A DNA stretch of 64,000 nt. Source: Pseudoalteromonas luteoviolacea NCIMB 1944 (GTDB taxonomy: Bacteria > Pseudomonadota > Gammaproteobacteria > Enterobacterales > Alteromonadaceae). Shown here piece after piece: positions 62,705-64,000 of this stretch. How positions within the stretch are numbered: the first letter of the stretch is position 1; every line of letters begins with the position of its first letter. Under the pieces are notes generated by a model. It had not been told where the DNA came from. It saw nothing but the letters and a program-made list of their open reading frames with translations, and did not search any database. Location of the stretch: contig NZ_AUXS01000053.1 in the NCBI RefSeq assembly GCF_001625565.1, positions 124,001 to 188,000 of the forward strand, written 5' to 3'. The position numbers were made by a program, and so were the translations under genes.

Positions 62705-63571
62705 ATGAAATACGTGGCTCAAATTATGTTTGCTCTGTTTACTTTGTCTTACGCTTTGCAGATATCTGCAAAAGAAGCGAGCGTTCAAAAGTTATCAGAT
62801 AACGTTTATTCAGTTTTTCTGTTCCATTATCAATCGTTAATTATAATAGGCGACAAGGGAGTACTGATCACAGATCCTGCTAATACACAACGTGCGATCT
62901 TGCTCAAGTCGACTATCTCAAAGTTAACTCCATTACCAGTAACAAAAATCGTACTGTCACACGAACATTATGATCACGTAGGCGGCACAGAAGTATTTCC
63001 CAATGCGGAAATCTATGCACATCAAGCTACAAACTCAATTTTCCGCTTGGATGTGACAGGACAAGCTCCCAAAACAGTGCATCATTATGTTGGCGACAAC
63101 ACGAACCTGGTGGTAGGGGAAACAACTATCAACCTATTACACTTTGGTGCTGCTGATGGGGTAGGCATGATTGCTATACACTTGCCAAATGAGCAGGTTG
63201 TTTATTCGGCTGACTTGTATGAAGTTGACGCCATTACCCAAGGAGCATTCATTGCAGATACTAATTACTTAGGTGGCCGAAAACTGCTCAACGCATTGGT
63301 TTCCTTTGAGCCTAAATTCGCAATTACAGCTCATTCAAAAAGCATGGACCCCAAACACCTGCAAGTAGCAGCTGATTTTTACAATGACCTATTTAATGCA
63401 GTGGAGCCGGCCGTACAAGAAGCGATGAAAAAAGATGCTATCGCGACTATGGATATAGCCAATACGCTACCAAAGCAAGTGAAACTTCCAAAATACAAAG
63501 ACCTACGAAACTACAATGACCTACCACAACATGTAGAGCGTATGGTGTATTCAGTTTTCCACGGTGGATAA
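62705..63571 (+). CDS. Exported metallo-beta-lactamase-fold hydrolase
   Basis: A 288-residue MBL-fold protein. An N-terminal signal peptide (about 1-21, cut near ISA) precedes the metal motif HEHYDHVGG, with further His/Asp ligands expected at HFGAADG and SADLYE and at AITAHSK. I start at the ATG at 62705, which has GAGG upstream; the longer frame from 62615 passes through the inverted repeat. The substrate is unknown. MBL-fold enzymes without antibiotic targets (hydroxyacylglutathione, lactone or sulfatase-like) are common, so resistance should not be assumed. Confidence 0.82.
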   Translation: MKYVAQIMFALFTLSYALQISAKEASVQKLSDNVYSVFLFHYQSLIIIGDKGVLITDPANTQRAILLKSTISKLTPLPVTKIVLSHEHYDHVGGTEVFPNAEIYAHQATNSIFRLDVTGQAPKTVHHYVGDNTNLVVGETTINLLHFGAADGVGMIAIHLPNEQVVYSADLYEVDAITQGAFIADTNYLGGRKLLNALVSFEPKFAITAHSKSMDPKHLQVAADFYNDLFNAVEPAVQEAMKKDAIATMDIANTLPKQVKLPKYKDLRNYNDLPQHVERMVYSVFHGG

Positions 63572-63725
63572 ATCACATATCAACACATAAACAACCATTG
63601 AAAATGTTGATCTATTTGTCACCGATGCTTGTTCACATAACTTTGAATGGCATTACCTTCAGTGGTACTAGTTCTTCAGATTTATCTGTGAGAACGGCAC
63701 TTTTTCTAAAAATGAGGACACTCCG

Positions 63726-64000
63726 ATGTTAAAAAATAAAGCGGCTTACCTGCTGTTCAGTTTTAGTCAGTCAGAAAATATGAAGGGGTTTGGCACTTAT
63801 GCTCGAATAGCTGATGTTATTTTAAAGAAGTTTGGTGGTGAGTTGATCATTGCAGGAGCAAACGCTTCGAGCATCTCAACTTTCGAGGGCTGCTGGCCCG
63901 CTGAAACTGGGTTGAGCATGATCCAATTTCCCTCTCGCCAACATCTCGAAGACTTTTGGAATTGCACTGAATATCAAGAGATCATCGAAATGCGTACTAA
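63726..64000 (+). CDS. DUF1330-family protein, partial
   Basis: 91 codons of an open frame that continue past the window edge. It starts at the ATG at 63726 with AGGAC upstream and reads FSFSQSENMKGFGTY ... GGELIIAGANAS ... FPSRQHLEDFWNCTEYQEI, the pattern of DUF1330 alpha-beta proteins, which are dimeric ferredoxin-like folds. Function unknown. Confidence 0.72.
   Translation, partial: MLKNKAAYLLFSFSQSENMKGFGTYARIADVILKKFGGELIIAGANASSISTFEGCWPAETGLSMIQFPSRQHLEDFWNCTEYQEIIEMRT

Noticed and set aside
62479..62802. 107-codon plus-strand frame
   Set aside because: Overlaps the signal peptide of the MBL-fold gene in another frame and lies across the inverted repeat; no ribosome site.
62705..63571. 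Beta-lactam resistance gene
   Set aside because: The MBL fold and signal peptide alone do not support antibiotic hydrolysis; the family is broad and no resistance context is present.

Overview
The window is a contiguous piece of a marine gammaproteobacterial chromosome. The best guess is Pseudoalteromonas or a close Alteromonadales relative. This rests on the moderate A+T content, the threonine, riboflavin and glycine housekeeping operons with gammaproteobacterial gene order and sequence, a chitinase with PKD and chitin-binding modules, large propeller-type signalling proteins, and an HBM-type chemoreceptor. No rRNA, CRISPR array, insertion sequence or prophage was recognised. The genus is inferred from gene families, not from a marker gene.

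Layout. 1-3654: the end of what looks like a small specialised-metabolite locus. It holds an adenylating ligase C-terminus, a stand-alone acyl carrier protein, a HemN-type radical SAM enzyme, a sulfotransferase and a GrpB-family protein. 3699-6931: chitinase operon on the minus strand, with a small secreted partner. 7362-13910: accessory and stress genes (yghU, a VOC protein, a Nif3 family protein, cmoM, a membrane regulator with a receiver-like C-terminus, a TetR/old yellow enzyme pair with three operator-like palindromes, and a rhodanese). 14452-17642: polyhydroxyalkanoate genes phaB-phaP-phaC. 17685-23781: a probable metallopeptidase with an FHA regulator, a solute-binding-like protein and a propeller/GGDEF sensor.

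23807-29690 (minus strand) is the core cluster nrdR-ribD-ribE-ribBX-ribH-nusB-thiL-pgpA, punctuated by two internal terminators. glyA follows at 29854-31110. The thrABC operon at 31365-36017 is preceded by a thrL leader peptide and attenuator that I could read directly (36045-36164). 36313-40588 carries a CheY-like regulator, a sensor kinase, rdgC and an HDOD protein. 40803-47456 carries an M49-type lipoprotein peptidase, a HIT protein, an M17 aminopeptidase, a CstA-family transporter and SOS-regulated dinB with a clear LexA box.

47535-64000: a membrane protein of unknown function, a Tas-like reductase, a NUDIX hydrolase, an HBM chemoreceptor with a cysteine-rich tail, a PatZ-type acetyltransferase, a voltage-gated-type potassium channel, a DUF3283-like/GNAT/propeller-GGDEF-EAL operon, a second solute-binding-like protein, a DUF1289 protein, a metallo-beta-lactamase fold protein behind a long inverted repeat, and a DUF1330 fragment at the right edge.

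No single locus is clearly a new defence or mobile system. The strongest leads are the ligase/ACP/radical-SAM module at the left edge, the regulator that places a receiver-like domain beyond a transmembrane helix, the three-palindrome control region at 12355-12421, the inverted repeat at 62611-62659, and two genes whose start codons abut a terminator hairpin.
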